Below, piece after piece: positions 22,850 to 35,900 of a stretch of DNA of 64,000 nt (position 1 is the stretch's first letter; each line of letters opens with the position of its first letter). Origin of the DNA: Albifimbria verrucaria (Eukaryota > Ascomycota > Sordariomycetes > Hypocreales > Stachybotryaceae); assembly GCA_020081605.1 (NCBI GenBank), contig JAHREC010000013.1, positions 7,006,001-7,070,000 of the forward strand, read 5' to 3'. The translations under genes were made by a program, and so were the position numbers. Under the pieces are notes generated by a model. It searched no databases. It was not told the origin of the DNA and saw nothing but the letters and a program-made list of their open reading frames with translations.

Positions 22850-24944
22850 ATGCGTTGGTCTATAAACCAATCAGGCCTGCTCAAGCTTCTATGTTTGGTC
22901 TCTCAATGCTCTGCCTCGTCTAGAACCGCTGGCCCTTGGTGGTCAGAGCCATTCGGCATGTACCAAACGAATCTTCGTGAGATCGATGCTGATATGGATG
23001 TAGGAGTGGTGGCGGATGTTATTAAAAGCCATGGTTCAACAGCTTGGCTCACCAGTGTCGGTGGCATTCTCGCCAATTATCCTTCAAAGCTTGAGTTTCA
23101 CACAGTCAATCCATTATTGCATCAGCGCGCAAGCGGTGACCTTATTCAAGACACACTTGACGCTGCTCGTTCACGCGGCCTCCGCCTCCTTGCTCGCATG
23201 GATTTCTCCAAAGTTCATCGCCCCATTGCGGAACTACATCCAGAATGGCTCTATATTTCTCCAAATGGGACCTGGCAAACCCACACAGCTGGGCTTGTCT
23301 CTGTCTGTCCTTCCGGCCAGTGGTATCAGGAACGCATATTCGATATCCTTGATGAAGTTATGACGAATTATCCCATGGACGGCTTCTTCATCAACTGGGC
23401 TGGGTTTAACGAACGAGACTACTTTCGAGTGTATCATGGTGTCTGCCATTGTAAAACTGCCAGGATCGCTGGTTAGAGTATGCCGGCGACATCAAGTTGC
23501 CAGATGGACCATGGAGTGAAGGCTATGCAGATTGGAAAATCTTCAGTGACAAGATTATCGACGAATGGACGGCCCGTGTTAGAGATTTTATTGCAGAACG
23601 GTTGCCGGAAGCAGGCCTGATTCTTGGATCAGCAGCCGACATAATGTTCCATGAGGCCAACAATGCCATCGATCGTGAGATATGGCATCACGCAACATTG
23701 GAAACGGTCAGTAGATTCAAGTCTTATCGACCTGAGGTTCCTGTCCTTGTCAATGCGGCCTCTTTTCTCGACCACGCATACCGGATCACGGCGGAAGATG
23801 CTCATCAGTTCGCACAATATCACTTACAAGCTATTGCTAGGGGCGCAAATCCATCAACATATATTATCGGAGTTCCAGGAAAATCCCTTGGCCAGGCATG
23901 AAAATGGCATCTGAATTGATGAACTTCCATGCGAAGTGGAAAAACATCTACGCTGGGCTGAAGCCTGTAGCCAAAACTGCCCTTGTTCTTCCACATTCTT
24001 CACAAAGAAATGCCTCAAGCTTTGCATCGTCTCTATCTGAGTACCAGGGACTTTACAAGTCACTACAAGAGCTACATATTCCATTTGACGTAATTGGACA
24101 ACAAGACATCTCAAAAATTGCCAACAATAGTGGCCTTGAGAGATATAATATCATAATCCTTCCGGACCTTGGCTTGCTGAAGTCAGGGATGCTACGGTTT
24201 TGGATGATTGGGTAGGATCCGGAGGCTCATTAATTGCCACCGGAGAAGTTGGAACGAATGAAGACCAAGCGTTGCAGCTAAAGTCTCTCCCAGCTTCTCG
24301 CCGTCTTGAGTTAATTACTGACAGCGAGGAGCTCTGGTCAACGTATTTCGCTCCAGAACAAAACAGGACAAGTGAACACTACTACGAAGGCCCCCTAATC
24401 CCCATTCTAGGTACATACAGCATGTATGAGTGGAGAAATAATTCTTTCGGCCGATACAAAAGCTGGGTTATGCCCCGTTTGCTCCCCAGAGTATATCTAT
24501 GGGAATCAGCAGGTAGACGAGCGCGGAATCGGCATTGGTACTTTCAAACATGGAACGGGTTTACTAGTTCCTTTTCCACTAGGTCGTGGTTACCGCGAAT
24601 TGGGCCTTGGTATTTTCCGCGACTTTTTCGATTTGGTTATCAGCGAAATTGACATCAAAATGAAGGAAAGGATAACTTTTGACATCGCGCCACAGGTCGA
24701 GATTACGTTGATGTCGAATAACCAATACTTGGTGATACATCTAATCAATTTGTCAGGCATCCGTCGACAAAACTTTGGACAGCACTTGCCAGTTCCAGGA
24801 GGGAGTGTAAAGATACGAGGAGAGAGTCGTGACATTAAGGCGCGTAGCTTGCGCGGAAACATTACTTTGGAAGTGATAGACGGAGAAATCAAGTTGCCAG
24901 GCCTGGATTTATATGATGTAGTGGTTCTAGAGGGGCTGAAATGA
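22850..24944 (+). CDS. GHL6-type hypothetical glycoside hydrolase with trimerisation-like C-domain
   Basis: Resembles the hypothetical glycosyl hydrolase 6 family (GHL6), a TIM-barrel group best known from bacteria and often fused to a beta-galactosidase-trimerisation-like domain. Seen: RGLRLLARMDFSKVH followed by HPEWLYISPNG, LVSVCPSGQWYQERIFDIL and DGFFINWAGFN, the usual strand-end blocks. A CHCKNCQ-like cysteine pair sits near 23445-23465. The second half has Rossmann-like strands (NIIILPDLG, GGSLIATGE) and a beta-rich tail. Five frame breaks (AAAA 23453-23456, AAAA 23880-23883, GG 24171-24172, TTT 24444-24446, CCCC 24484-24487) each need one base and give 699 aa. Little sign of a signal peptide. 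Family assignment from block recognition; substrate unknown. Confidence 0.65.
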
Positions 24945-25250
24945 ATAACATAGGCGAGGATTCTATGATCATGCTATTATAGTCAGTCTATCCCATCCGG
25001 ATTAAAGGATGAAAAAGCGGGCGAGAACACGAGCGCCCCCATAATTTATGTACAAAAGACCCACTGAACATGAGGACGTTGAGTGTTGGTATGGGTATTG
25101 CTCGTATATGCCCCATTAAACCTAGGTTGTGGGCCTAGAACGAAATGAAGATAATGCAATACCATCCTTATAAGAAGAGAACCGTTCTCGGCACATACCG
25201 TCATGTTCTTGGCAGATATTCTTAACACAATATTTCGTCAATATCTCATC
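24945..25250. other. Intergenic, tyrosinase promoter
   Basis: 306 bp between the GHL6-type stop and the tyrosinase ATG. No clear TATA element. Confidence 0.4.
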
Positions 25251-26316
25251 ATGAAATCTTTAACGACAGCCCTTTGGGTGGCGATAGGTGTTGCCGCAGC
25301 CAAAAATGATGATTCCCAGAATTCATTGAGAGTCGAATGGAGGGATCTGCCGGAGGCAACGCAGATTCGCTACGTGGAAGCGGTTAAGTGCTTGGACACT
25401 CTTCCATCGAAACTTGGTCTTGAGACATCGCGCTACAACGACTTCTCATATGTGCACTCTGCATTGAATCTACAAAGTATTTACTTGATCGACATTGGAT
25501 TAGGTCACTTGCTGATCAAACGATAGTTCATTTCGTTGCACAATTTTTACCTTGGCATCGCTATTTTCTCCACGTCTACGAAACCGCACTGAGAGAGGAA
25601 TGCAGTTATGAGGGCCCAATGACCTATTGGGACTGGACAATTGATTCTGATGACTTGTCTCAAAGTCCGGTGCTTTCACCAGATACGACTAAAGGGTTTG
25701 GCGGAAACGGCCTTAATGGTGGATTTGTTTCACCTTCAAGACCCAACCCATTGACCATGTGTGTTATGGACGGAGCATTTGCAAACTTCACTGTAGCATA
25801 CTATGGCGGTTCACTGCGCCCGCACTGCTTGAATCGAGGCTTCAATGACGGCGCGAACACTTTATTTGGCAAATATCAGCAGCAGGAATATAATGCGAGC
25901 AAAATATCTCAAATTCTGAAAGACAACAAGAACTTTTCGACCTTTGCTACCCAGCTAGAGAATGAACCCCATGGTGCTATACACCAAACCATCGGTGGGG
26001 ATATGATTCCATCAACATCACCAAATGGCAAGTTGGCTATTGTTTCCATAACCCTTAACAAAGCGCTAATGTTTCGCCAAGATCCCTTTTCTTCCTGCAC
26101 CATGGTCAAATTGACCGACTGTGGTGGATGTGGCAGCAGGAGGACTTGAGTGTCCGGAGCCAGGATTTTTCAGGCATCCGTATCCTGCCCACAGGAGAGG
26201 TCGCATCCGAAAGCGCATCCCTCCTTGATATACTTCCAATGCTTGGCCTCGCAGAAGACGTCGCTGTTCAGGACGTCATGTCTACAAATACAACACTGCT
26301 GAGATATAGATATTGA
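25251..26316 (+). CDS. Secreted short tyrosinase
   Basis: Type-3 copper phenol oxidase converting monophenols or o-diphenols to quinones. The start at 25251 gives a clean signal peptide; an upstream in-frame start at 25203 would bury it. CuA ligands: His in NDFSYVHSAL, then IHFVAQFLPWHRYF. CuB ligands: HGAIHQTIGGDM (25975-26010) and an FFLHHGQIDRLWW block (about 26086-26124). Introns 25477-25526 and 26028-26081; the second has a GC donor (GCAAGT). One frame break in CCC 26084-26086 directly after the splice site. Corrected length 320 aa. It lacks the C-terminal shielding domain of long tyrosinases, so it belongs to the short secreted class. Confidence 0.9.
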
Positions 26317-26803
26317 TCTATGCAATCATATGTACATTGACCAAAATCCTCGGTATCGAAACTCGGAGACATTCTATGCTCTGATTGAACTCCCGTCACA
26401 TGCCCTGCTGGTCCCAAATGTCACATCGAATAAACAATCTTATTGCAGTTGTAGGAGCAAGTAACTCGTGCCTGGGACATCCAGGGATTTAGTGGACAAA
26501 TCCACGACGCCTTCCCACCTAAAAAGTCGTGGTGATAATTTTTGCGCAGCACCTACAAGTGGCCTGGCGACTAGCACCGTTTCACTGCAAAGAGGTACCT
26601 ATCGAGTGCCTGAACTCCACTAGTCCATATCACTATCTGTTGGCTCACAATTACGCTAAAGCAGACTTTTCGGGTCCTCTCAGGCTCGCAGATGGAGTCT
26701 AGGCGCAGGCTGGGGCTGAGTGCAGGTCATCAAGGCCCAACCGAAAGGAGAGTGGTGGGTACATGCGCTAAAACTCAACTTCAATTTTCATTCGAGTCTC
26801 ATC
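26317..26803. other. Intergenic, promoter of the orphan GT-like gene
   Basis: 487 bp. Open reading continues upstream of 26804 on the plus strand without an ATG before 26720, so a slightly longer N-terminus by another exon is possible. Confidence 0.35.
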
Positions 26804-27900
26804 ATGACGCTCGAGGCTTCGTCGCCGGCCGGTATATCGGACCTGCTTACAGTGGTCATTACGACATCTCCTACTCCTTCCGCACCTTCTACAGAGCTAA
26901 TATCCGCTGTTCTAAAGTCCTTTACCGGTCATTGCATTGCCCTGGTCGAGTGCCGGATAGTGGTGGTGTTTGACCACTATGATCAAGTCGTCGCAGTGCC
27001 AAGGCTCAAACGTGGCCAAGTCTCCATCGAACAAGCAGAAGCGTATACAGAGTATAAAAAAATGTGAAAGAATTGGTGAACAGAACTTACCTGCCGGTGA
27101 ACAGCGAACAGCCGGCATCTTGGATGAGTAGTCAAGTTGAGGCTGAATCTGGGTCACCGATGGGTAATTCTGGCGGGAACTTTGTCACCGTGGATATCAT
27201 GGCAACTGCAGATCACCAAGTTACCTTCGTTGAGCCACATCGGCGGTTGGGATTTGGCCTCGCGGTTCGCACAGCGTTGCGAACTGCAGCCACGCCATAC
27301 GTCTGGATCCACCAGCACGATTGGACCCTGGAACTCCCTGTTCCAATCCTACCCATGCTCGAAGTTATGGAGAGGTCCAAAGATGACTCCTTTGCACCAG
27401 TTCGATATATCTGTCTTCCTTCTTGTCGTACGCTCGACTACGCCACTTCCAATCATGTTACGAGGTATCCAAAGCTAAACGAACTTACGCAACGTTTAAA
27501 GAGAGAATTTGACACGAGCTCCGGAGAAGTTGTGTCCCTCACACCCATGTTCTTTTGGCATGACAAACCGCACATTGCCAACCGGAGCCATTATCTCGCT
27601 ACCGTATTTCCCTCCCGACTATCAATGGTCCGGGGTGCGTTCATCGAGGACTCCATTGGCCAAAGGGCAAGGAACCAGATGAAAGATGGTCAGTGGGCAA
27701 AGTGGGCTTGTTGGCTACTGCACCCTCCTGGATTACAAAGGCCATTCATAAGGCATATTAATGGACGGACATGGAGAGGTGAACAGGCAACGAAGTTGCT
27801 GATTGAACGACAAATACAAGAATCTCGGCAACACGCTGGGCGGGGAAAGAGTGGCAATGCTAATGTACCGAATAGATTAGAAATAGACCAAGAGCCATAA
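26804..27900 (+). CDS. Conserved protein resembling family-2-like glycosyltransferases
   Basis: Starts MTLEASSPAG and soon shows VVITTSPTPSAPSTELI, the nucleotide-sugar-binding style N-terminus of a GT2-like group found in fungi and eukaryotic algae. A VVFDHYDQV strand (about 26970) follows. Later blocks are GFGLAVRTALRTA, YVWIHQHDWTLEL (a possible donor-site HDW), CLPSCRTLDY and PMFFWHDKPHIANRSHY. No signal peptide or TM segment, so cytosolic. One frame break at the A7 run 27056-27062; with one A added, the single exon reads 365 aa. It lies between tyrosinase and protease genes with no obvious partner. Reaction unknown; the GT call is by fold-like motifs only. Confidence 0.55.
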
Positions 27901-28807
27901 AATAAAGCATTTAATACAAGCTCATACTGCTGGAGAGACCTTAGACACTATGATACCGGCCTGCTTTACTCAACCTAGCAACCAGCGAGGCTTGTGATTG
28001 AACCACCCTTCAGAATAAAAGGCGATTGCAATGGCTTCGAAAAGTAAGAAACCCCTCAGCGGCTTTTAGAAAACCACACACCAATTTTCATATTTGATGA
28101 CCCGGTGATTATGGCTTCTCCCAGCAGGTTGGGTACATGTATCCGTCGGCAGTCGTCTTCTATCATCTGCCCAGTTGAATTGTTTGCAGGAAGGGGTGGC
28201 TACACCCTCATCAGCTCTTATGCAAGTCGACCAGAACAATATAAAGATGGACCAATCTTGTGCATGGAGTACTCCGCCAAAATAAGCCACTGCAGCAGTA
28301 CCAAAAATTACGCAATCCTCGTTTATTTGCACCAATCTGCCAGTTTCAACGACTCGAGTGATATGTTGTCGGGACAAACAGCGTTTGGCTGTCTGAAACG
28401 TTTCCAAGAACATAATGCCTATAGCAGAACGAGACATGTGCGACCTAACTCAGCATAATGAACCAACCTCCCTCATGCTAAAGCCATTTTAAGCATACCT
28501 TCCTAACAAACTTTATATGGCTTCAAGCCAAGACTTGTAATTCCAGTTGCCTGAATTGACTGCCAGGAGAACAAGGTCCTATCCTATAGAGTGGCTGTTT
28601 TGACGCCATACTCCACCCGATAAGCGCAGCCATGATCATATGAGCCTGCCCTGTTAGGAAGGTGATGATACTGTCCTGTGGTTTCGCTGAAATGGTGGAC
28701 ACCATGGCTGAAAGGGAACATGTATTAAATACCTAGATGATAGACCAATACTAATAAGTGCTTTGACAAGATTGTTAGATCTCCCTTGAAAACAGCACAA
28801 CGATAAA
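27901..28807. other. Intergenic, no assignable gene
   Basis: 907 bp. Overlapping open frames on both strands at about 28066-28458 (117-123 codons) resemble nothing known. The right end is the promoter of the subtilase at 28808. Confidence 0.4.
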
Positions 28808-30141
28808 ATGCTTTTCACCGGGTTTTTAGGTCTCGTACCGTTTGCAACTCTTGGGCTTGCCGCTCTAGCACCGCTGTATACACCAGAACAAGTTGATTCA
28901 ATCATTGCGGACAAATATATTATCAAGCTGAAAAATGATTCGAATTTTCTTACACTAGCTAGGTCAGGACGGAATGATCGACTGAATAAGGCCTTTGAGA
29001 AAGCGGACCATATTTATGATGGAGTATTCAAAGGCTTTGCTGCCAAGCTGGATGCTGTCACTCTGAAGCTGTTCCGCGAACATCCGGATGTAAGACCATG
29101 CTACAGCTTGGTATGATCATATGTTTCGCTAAACAAGTACAAGGTCGAGTACGTTGAACGAGATACCCTTATATCCATAGCAGGGTATGTCACTCAAGCG
29201 AATGCTCCATGGAACCTGGCTAGGATCTCTCACCGATCTCTGGGGTTTACAACCTATGTTTATGACGATTCCGCCGGCCTAGGCACTTGCGTCTATATTC
29301 TTGACACAGGCATTGCCGCCACCCATCCTGTCTGTCCTTCCAAACATTTGATGGTGTTCCTTGGGCTAATCAAGATGATAGCAATTCGGCGGACGTGCAA
29401 TTCAAGGTGCCAATTTTGCAGGTGGCTCTGCAACTGATGGAAACGGTCATGGTACCGCCGTTGCTGGCGTCATAGGCAGCATCATTTACGGCGTAGCAAA
29501 GAAAACCACCATTATTGGTGTGAAAGTGGTAGGAGATAATGGTTCCGGGGCCGTCAGCAATATTATTGCTGGTTTCAACTATGTTTCTCAAGACTCAGCT
29601 ACACGAAACTGCCCCAAGGGCGTCATCATAAACATCTCACTGGGAGGCGGGTATTCGGCAGCTCTAAATAACGCTGCTGCGGCTTCGGTCAGAAGCGGCA
29701 AACTTGTTGCGGCTGCAGCAGGCAGTAGTGGTACGAACTTGGCCAATTTCTCCCCAGCGTCGGAGCCACTGGTCTGCACGGTTGGTGCCACTACAGCTAG
29801 TGACAGTGTTGCGATTTCGTCCAATTATGGACCAGGACTGGATGTTTGGGCTCCTGGCCAAAACATCATCACAACGTGGCTCAATGGTGGTACAGTAAGT
29901 AAAGTTTTCCTACCTCTAGAAACTCCTGGCGCTTACTTTATATCTTAGCAAACTCTTTCAGGAACATCGCTTGCAGCACCGCATGTTGCCGGGCTAGGAG
30001 CTTACCTTGCAGCTCTTGAAGGTGTGGAACCCAGGGGCACTCTGCGCCCGTATTCAACAATTGGCAACACCAAACATCTTGACTGGTGTACCTGCTGGGA
30101 CGAACAATCTACTCATTTTTAACGGCAATCCTACTGGATAA
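28808..30141 (+). CDS. Secreted proteinase-K-type subtilase with Ser in the oxyanion-hole position
   Basis: S8A protease with signal peptide, I9 propeptide (KYIIKLKNDSN ... FKGFAAKLD ... EHPD|VEYVERD) and mature domain. Asp in CVYILDTGI, His in GNGHGTAVAG, Ser in SGTSLAAPHVAGL. The oxyanion Asn, in AAGN of the family, reads AAAGSSGTNLANFSPASEP (about 29708-29755): Ser instead of Asn. Introns 29090-29143, 29330-29381, 29895-29948; the second joins HP to QFGGRAIQGANF. A frame change in GGGG 30034-30037 (one G too many) precedes a normal C-terminus LIFNGNPTG. Corrected length about 390 aa, typical. Activity may be reduced by the substitution; untested inference. Confidence 0.9.
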
Positions 30142-32998
30142 ACGTTGCGCTACAAATTAAACGCAGCAAAACCCACGTCTATGGCTAGTAGTTATGGTTG
30201 GTGTTGTTAGTAGTGGCATGGCTGGTTTTGGGAGTGAGACACATAACTAGGGAAGACACCTTCAGCTACCAAATTCAACGATTAAGTCAATTGGCCTCTC
30301 AAGTTCTGTGAAGTGCAGCTCAGCCAGTTTGCTGAGTATCATGTATCTTGCTTGATCTCCACGTATGATGCTTTTTTTTTCTTATTCAACCTGCACTTAC
30401 TTCCCATGGGAGACTAGAGACATGACAATATGAAAGTGTAACCAGTGGGTGGGACGCGATGCTTTAGACTGGGACGACTATGAACAATCTACTTGAGCGC
30501 CCGCCCGAGGCTGCAGAAAATGTTACTGATCGAAGACATGACCAATTAGGATCGGGTAAACTGCAGACACATTAAGGGTCTAGAGAGCTAGCCGAGAGTA
30601 GATGTACCAGCATTGTTCCCCATTACATTAGTACTCGTAGCCACATCAAGCAGCTCCATCTATCGCAGGAATATCAAGTCACTTCATGTATCAGCATGAT
30701 AATCAGCACATTAAGGGTCAGTTACATTCCCTGCAGCTTTGGGCGCTAAAGCTGATATTCCAATGGTGTAAAAGCGCGAATGGGATTCCGTCAGATTTCC
30801 TGTGGTCAGTGCCTGGCTGAGACAAGATTAACGGGCCTAGCACAGGCCGAGCGACAAAGGAAGGCTGTAGCTGCAGAGGCTTGCCCCTAGAATATCGAAT
30901 CTGCCGGCAAACTGCATTGCCGAAAGTACCAGTGTCGGGATATGCAGCCCCCGGTGATAGCTGACGAGCAATAGCACAATCTTAGTGTAATCATCAGTTC
31001 ATGATTGTCATGATAGACATGGCTTGTATCCCTAGCATATGGCTTACTTTTGGCAAGTGGGAAGGGCTCCGTCGCAACGAATTCTTCGGTATAACTGATC
31101 ACTAGAGTAGAGTAGCTTGGTGCCATCTGCTTGCCCGTGCATGTCCATCCTCTTCGGATCGTCGTTGTTCAATAACGGGAGCAAACCTGTTGGCAATTGC
31201 CGGTTGGGTATCCCGCACAGAACATCTAGGAGAAAAAGTGGCCCTAATTACGCATGCAGTCAACCTGGAGGTCGGTTTCAAGCTTCTGGTATGAAGCCCA
31301 TGTACTCCTCTCACAAACAGTAGGGCTGTTCTCGTCCATCCCAGACCCACAGCAACGTTCCCGAAAAGCCACTGCATTAGTTGGGTAACCACTAACTAAC
31401 GCTATTAGGCAACGGCCCGTGTCTCGGCAATTATTCTAAGAACTCCCTTGTTGAACATCTCCTGGATGTAGCTCAGCCATCAAAATACTCGTTAGTGAGC
31501 CTGACTGGTGAAGGTATATATGCATTTGAAGCTATATCAATATACCTCATACGAGTTATTAGCCAACTTACCGACAATTTTTCTCTGTTGACCTACGATA
31601 TGGGGTTGCTTGCGAAGCGGTCCCTCATTTATGACACTCACAAGAAGGGATCAAAGAAAGGTGGCGCCCCACAGCTTTCACCGTAGCTACAAAGGCTTTA
31701 TGTGATGAAGAAGAGCCATATGAGTTAGTGTATCTCACAGGATCATTCCTAAATATCTTTCTAAAAGTCTCTTCGCGATGGTAGCTTCATGGTGCCCTCT
31801 ATACCTTGTCATCATTAACTCAGGCCAACTGCATATCGTCAGGTGTATGAGGGATTTTGTTGCCCCCTCCCCGTCCAAATGACCATGCGAGGCCTGCGGC
31901 GATTCTGATGAGATACCCTACACTGGATACACACGATACCAGAAGGTTCGCTGTGCTAGTTCTCGAAGAATCAGCCCAGGTCAAGGCCAACAAGATCAGT
32001 TTGCAGGATCAATGAAGAGAGACGCTTGGCATATTTAGTGAGCTTACAGGCAAGGGCATCCATGTGATACGGTGAACCATTCACGAGATCAATAGGCTAA
32101 GCATGACGGATTTTGGCACGGTTGTCCGATTTTGTTCCAACTTGAAACCGCCGTGGCTCATCGAACAAACCGTAGGGAGGTCTAGACTAAACATAGAATG
32201 CCATCCACTTCATTTCCAACAGTACTGGACCGAGACACCGTCCAAATCCTGGTGTGTGTCTCGGCAATGAGAACGAACGGGCGTTTCTTGGTTGCTGATG
32301 ATGATCCGAGGGTGGGGCGTCAGTTCCGCTCTTCACTTCTACAACAGCCCGTCAGGGTTCGTAATTGACTGCGACACTCGAGACGGTTTGCTGTCGGAAT
32401 GAAGCGCCCGAGTCCCCGTCGTATATGCAGGGTAGCGCTCTTGAAGACGACGGCCAATTCAGCTTGGAGGAAGCCATGCATGGGTCGGCAATCACAAATG
32501 ATCAACATATGAAATGAGACAACGGGATAACCGGTGACGGCGGTAGTGCAATGTCTATCAACCGGTCGGGGTCTCTTGCAGAAAGGGCTAGTATCGGCAA
32601 GTTATTACTGGTTCCCGATGGCGCTGAGCTGGAGTGGCGTCTCAATGGCAAGCTGTTGAAGCCTAATCCGTCAACTCAGCTGCACCATGCAGTTTCGTGG
32701 CTTATTACCGTTACTCTGGTTGCCCAATTCGTCAACGCCCAGAGTCGAGTCCTCCACACAAAGGACACTGTCGATTCCTCTAGGCCTCCAATGCTTGGTG
32801 GCTGTGAGACATGATTTCCGAATCCCTAGCAATGGCTATGCTACTGATCGCCTAACAATTTCAAGCATCCGTATTATGCAGCCTATAAACAGCCCCTCAT
32901 CCCTCGTTTCTCACCGTCGTCGTTCCTCTCCTGCATTGTGCATTTGCTGTCGCTCTTGACGTCTTACATATGTCTGCTGTTGCCGTTGCCGATCTAGT
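30142..32998. other. 2.9 kb without an assignable gene
   Basis: Short open frames on both strands (for example minus 30887-31392) show no family signature. The right end is the STAND gene promoter with TATA at 32884 and a CT-rich tract after it. Confidence 0.4.
32884..32889 (+). promoter_or_regulatory. TATA box of the STAND gene
   Basis: TATAAA in context GCCTATAAACAGCCCC, 110 bp before the ATG at 32999. A pyrimidine-rich leader (TCATCCCTCG, TCGTTCCTCTCC) follows, as usual for fungal transcripts. Confidence 0.5.
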
Positions 32999-35900
32999 AT
33001 GTTAGGCCTACGCAAGAGCTTCAACGGTAAATCATCTCTCTCGCATCCACTCATCATTGGCTGACAAGGAATACTCACATAGCAAGAAGAAAACGCAAGG
33101 ACTCGAATTCTTCTTCTCTGGTGTCGGAACAAGGCGAAGAGGAATCCTCCGCTCGAGCAGCCATGGACACAATCCGCAATGGGCTTTCTGACACCTTGTC
33201 AGGCTTGAAGAACAAAGGCCAGAAGACCGAGAACCACCCCGCTGTTTCCGTCACCGAGCTTAAGACGCATGCCGACGATGAGTTACAGGTTGAGGAGTCT
33301 GTCTCCTCCCACAACTCCAAAACTCCAGTCAATGGGTCTAAACATGAGACCAAAAGTATTGCGACGGACAAAGAGGACTCTGACATAACTCTCTGGAACT
33401 TTGGACGCGTTAAGGATGTCTTCAAAGTGTCGCAGGTCTCATAAGCCGTAGCGCGGACTACAATGAGACTGCTGTCAAAGAAACAGACCTGCGTTCCTAT
33501 TTACGATTCATTTCAGATGAGCGACTGATCCATATGCCTCGCCGAGGTAGTGATTGGGACCGTGTTCTAAGCAATGCACAGTTCTTTGGACTGCAAGTAT
33601 GGCTTTTCGGTAAGAAGATTGAATTGTATGTTCCAGGAGGAACAGACTCGGCTGCCGCCGCATTGGCTAGTTGCCAAGTACTTTTGGAGGTTTGTTCATC
33701 CCCACGATCACTGCGTATGGTTTCTCGCAAGTTCTGACATTGCATCTTGTAGGTCGGCCACACACAAGCACCAGCTCTCCTGCCTACCTTTGTAGCGCTT
33801 TATGAGCTTGCAATGTTGCTGTCTGCCGTCGGCCAGCTCCGGGGATTGGAGCGAATGCCATCCACAATCAAGGAGAATGCTGCCCATATCTTTTGTGATT
33901 TGGTCAGTCTGAGTGGAAATATTGCGGTGCACTACCGGCAAAAATCACTGCGCTGCGGGCGGGCCTTAGCGCAGTGATAGATTTTGATCAAACGTTTGGT
34001 CAACAGATCAGTGATATCTGGCGCGCCAAGCAAGACCTTTATGATCAGATATGGGCCTTCAAGCTTGGAAGGAAGCACTTGTCAATCAGCATGCAGTCAC
34101 TTCGCCAAAAACTGCAATCTTCTGGGGAGATCTCCATCCGCAGCACACTTTATGACGAGGTTGCCGATAGTCTGGAGCGTTCCGAAGACACATGCAATTG
34201 GATAAAGCACCAACTTACCTCCTTCCTCCAGAGCAAAGACCAAGTTCTTAGCATCACAGGTCCCCTGGGTTCAGGAAAGACCATGCTTGCTGAGTGGGTG
34301 CAGGAAAGGCTATCTCGTCCGCTCGATCATCAAAACTATGTGACACTTGATTACACCTTTCGTGAGTATGCGAAATCTTTTGACACATCTTTGTACTAAT
34401 TGTGGATTTCTAGCTTCTGACTCACCTGCGGAAAACACCGCCCTTGCCTGCGTTCAAAGTCTCCTCAGCCAACTTTTTAGAACGCAGTGTCGGTGATGTC
34501 GCCTTGTACGAACAGCTAGTCATTGCTTATGAGGGCTTTAGTAGTCATCGCAATGTCGAGAAGCTCGAGGCTTCTTTGTGGGATGTTCTGAGAACAGGTC
34601 TACAAACGTCCCAGAAAGACGGGGCCTCCGTTGTAATCATCACGGACGGTTGTGATGGAATTGTTGGTGGCGATAAAAATGCCATCGCATTCCATACGGC
34701 TTTGCGCAAGAGTGTAGCGAAACTGACCGAGGCTCGAGTCATTACCTTTTCTCGCCCAGTTTCGCACTTGAGCGATGGGTGCCGGCATATTGTCATCACG
34801 CCGCAGGATTCTCACGAAGATATCAGGGTTCATCTGGGCCAAACCCTTCTCAAGTCTCCTCACTTTCAACATCTTAACCCGTCCGCGCGTGACCAGCTTA
34901 TCGATGAGCTTACTGCCAAGTCTAAAGGTAACTTCCTGTGGGCCTATTATGCAGGTCATCTTTTCCGCCTCGCTTCACAGGATAATTATGCGAAGCTCAA
35001 ACAATCCATCACTTCCGACATCTCAAACATTCTCCAGCATACCGTCATTGAGTCAAGGTTCAAAAACAATGCAACTCTGCGTGAACTTCTGTCTTTCATG
35101 TTGGTCGCACAGAGGCCACTGCTAGTTGATGAGGTTGCTGATCTGCTGGCTGTCGATATCGCCAACCTAACCATTCAATCGAAAACAGTCGACCTCCTGA
35201 AGTATGTTCCAGATAATTGCGGCGACGTCGTGATCATTCGTGGAGGCCGCCTACATTTCCGCAGTTCAGCAGTTCGGTCATATCTCCTCCAGCAAATGGG
35301 TGGCTTACTACTCTCGCTGACCGACGCGCATTTGCAGCTCACACAAAGAGCTCTTTTGTATGCTCGGTGCAGCATCAAGGTCGACAGAGAGCTTACTATT
35401 GATGGATTGAGCGAGGCAACAGTTGATGAGCTTTTCGAGTCGAACAGGTTTTTGCTTTACGTCGTACAAACTTGGACTGTACACTTCAAGCAAGCTGGTC
35501 TCTTGAGCCAAACTGGACAAATCAGTCTCCCTAAGGGATTCTCTGAGATTTTCCCAGACAGCGTGACTTTTGCTTTGGTTGAACAAAGCTATTGGCGACG
35601 AACTTACAGTTTGGAAACACTGATAACCCTTCATGAGTTATCGCTCCAAGTGCGCGACGCAAGCTTTGGTTCTAAACACGTTACCCGCATACAGACATTA
35701 ATTTCTTTGAGTCACGCGCATTATTTAATCTCTTCTACTTCTACCCAGAGTACAAGCTACCTTGTCCAGGCCATAAGACTTGGGGTCAGCATCTTCTCGG
35801 AGTCAAGCGTTTTTGTGAGCGCCTGCGTTAGTCTGTTCCTGACGTGGACTGAAAATCTTGTTATCAAAGAGCGCACAGAGACCGTGACATACCGAGAGGA

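Noticed and set aside
34545..34959. Minus-strand open frames inside the STAND gene
   Set aside because: They are antisense shadows of a long coding exon.
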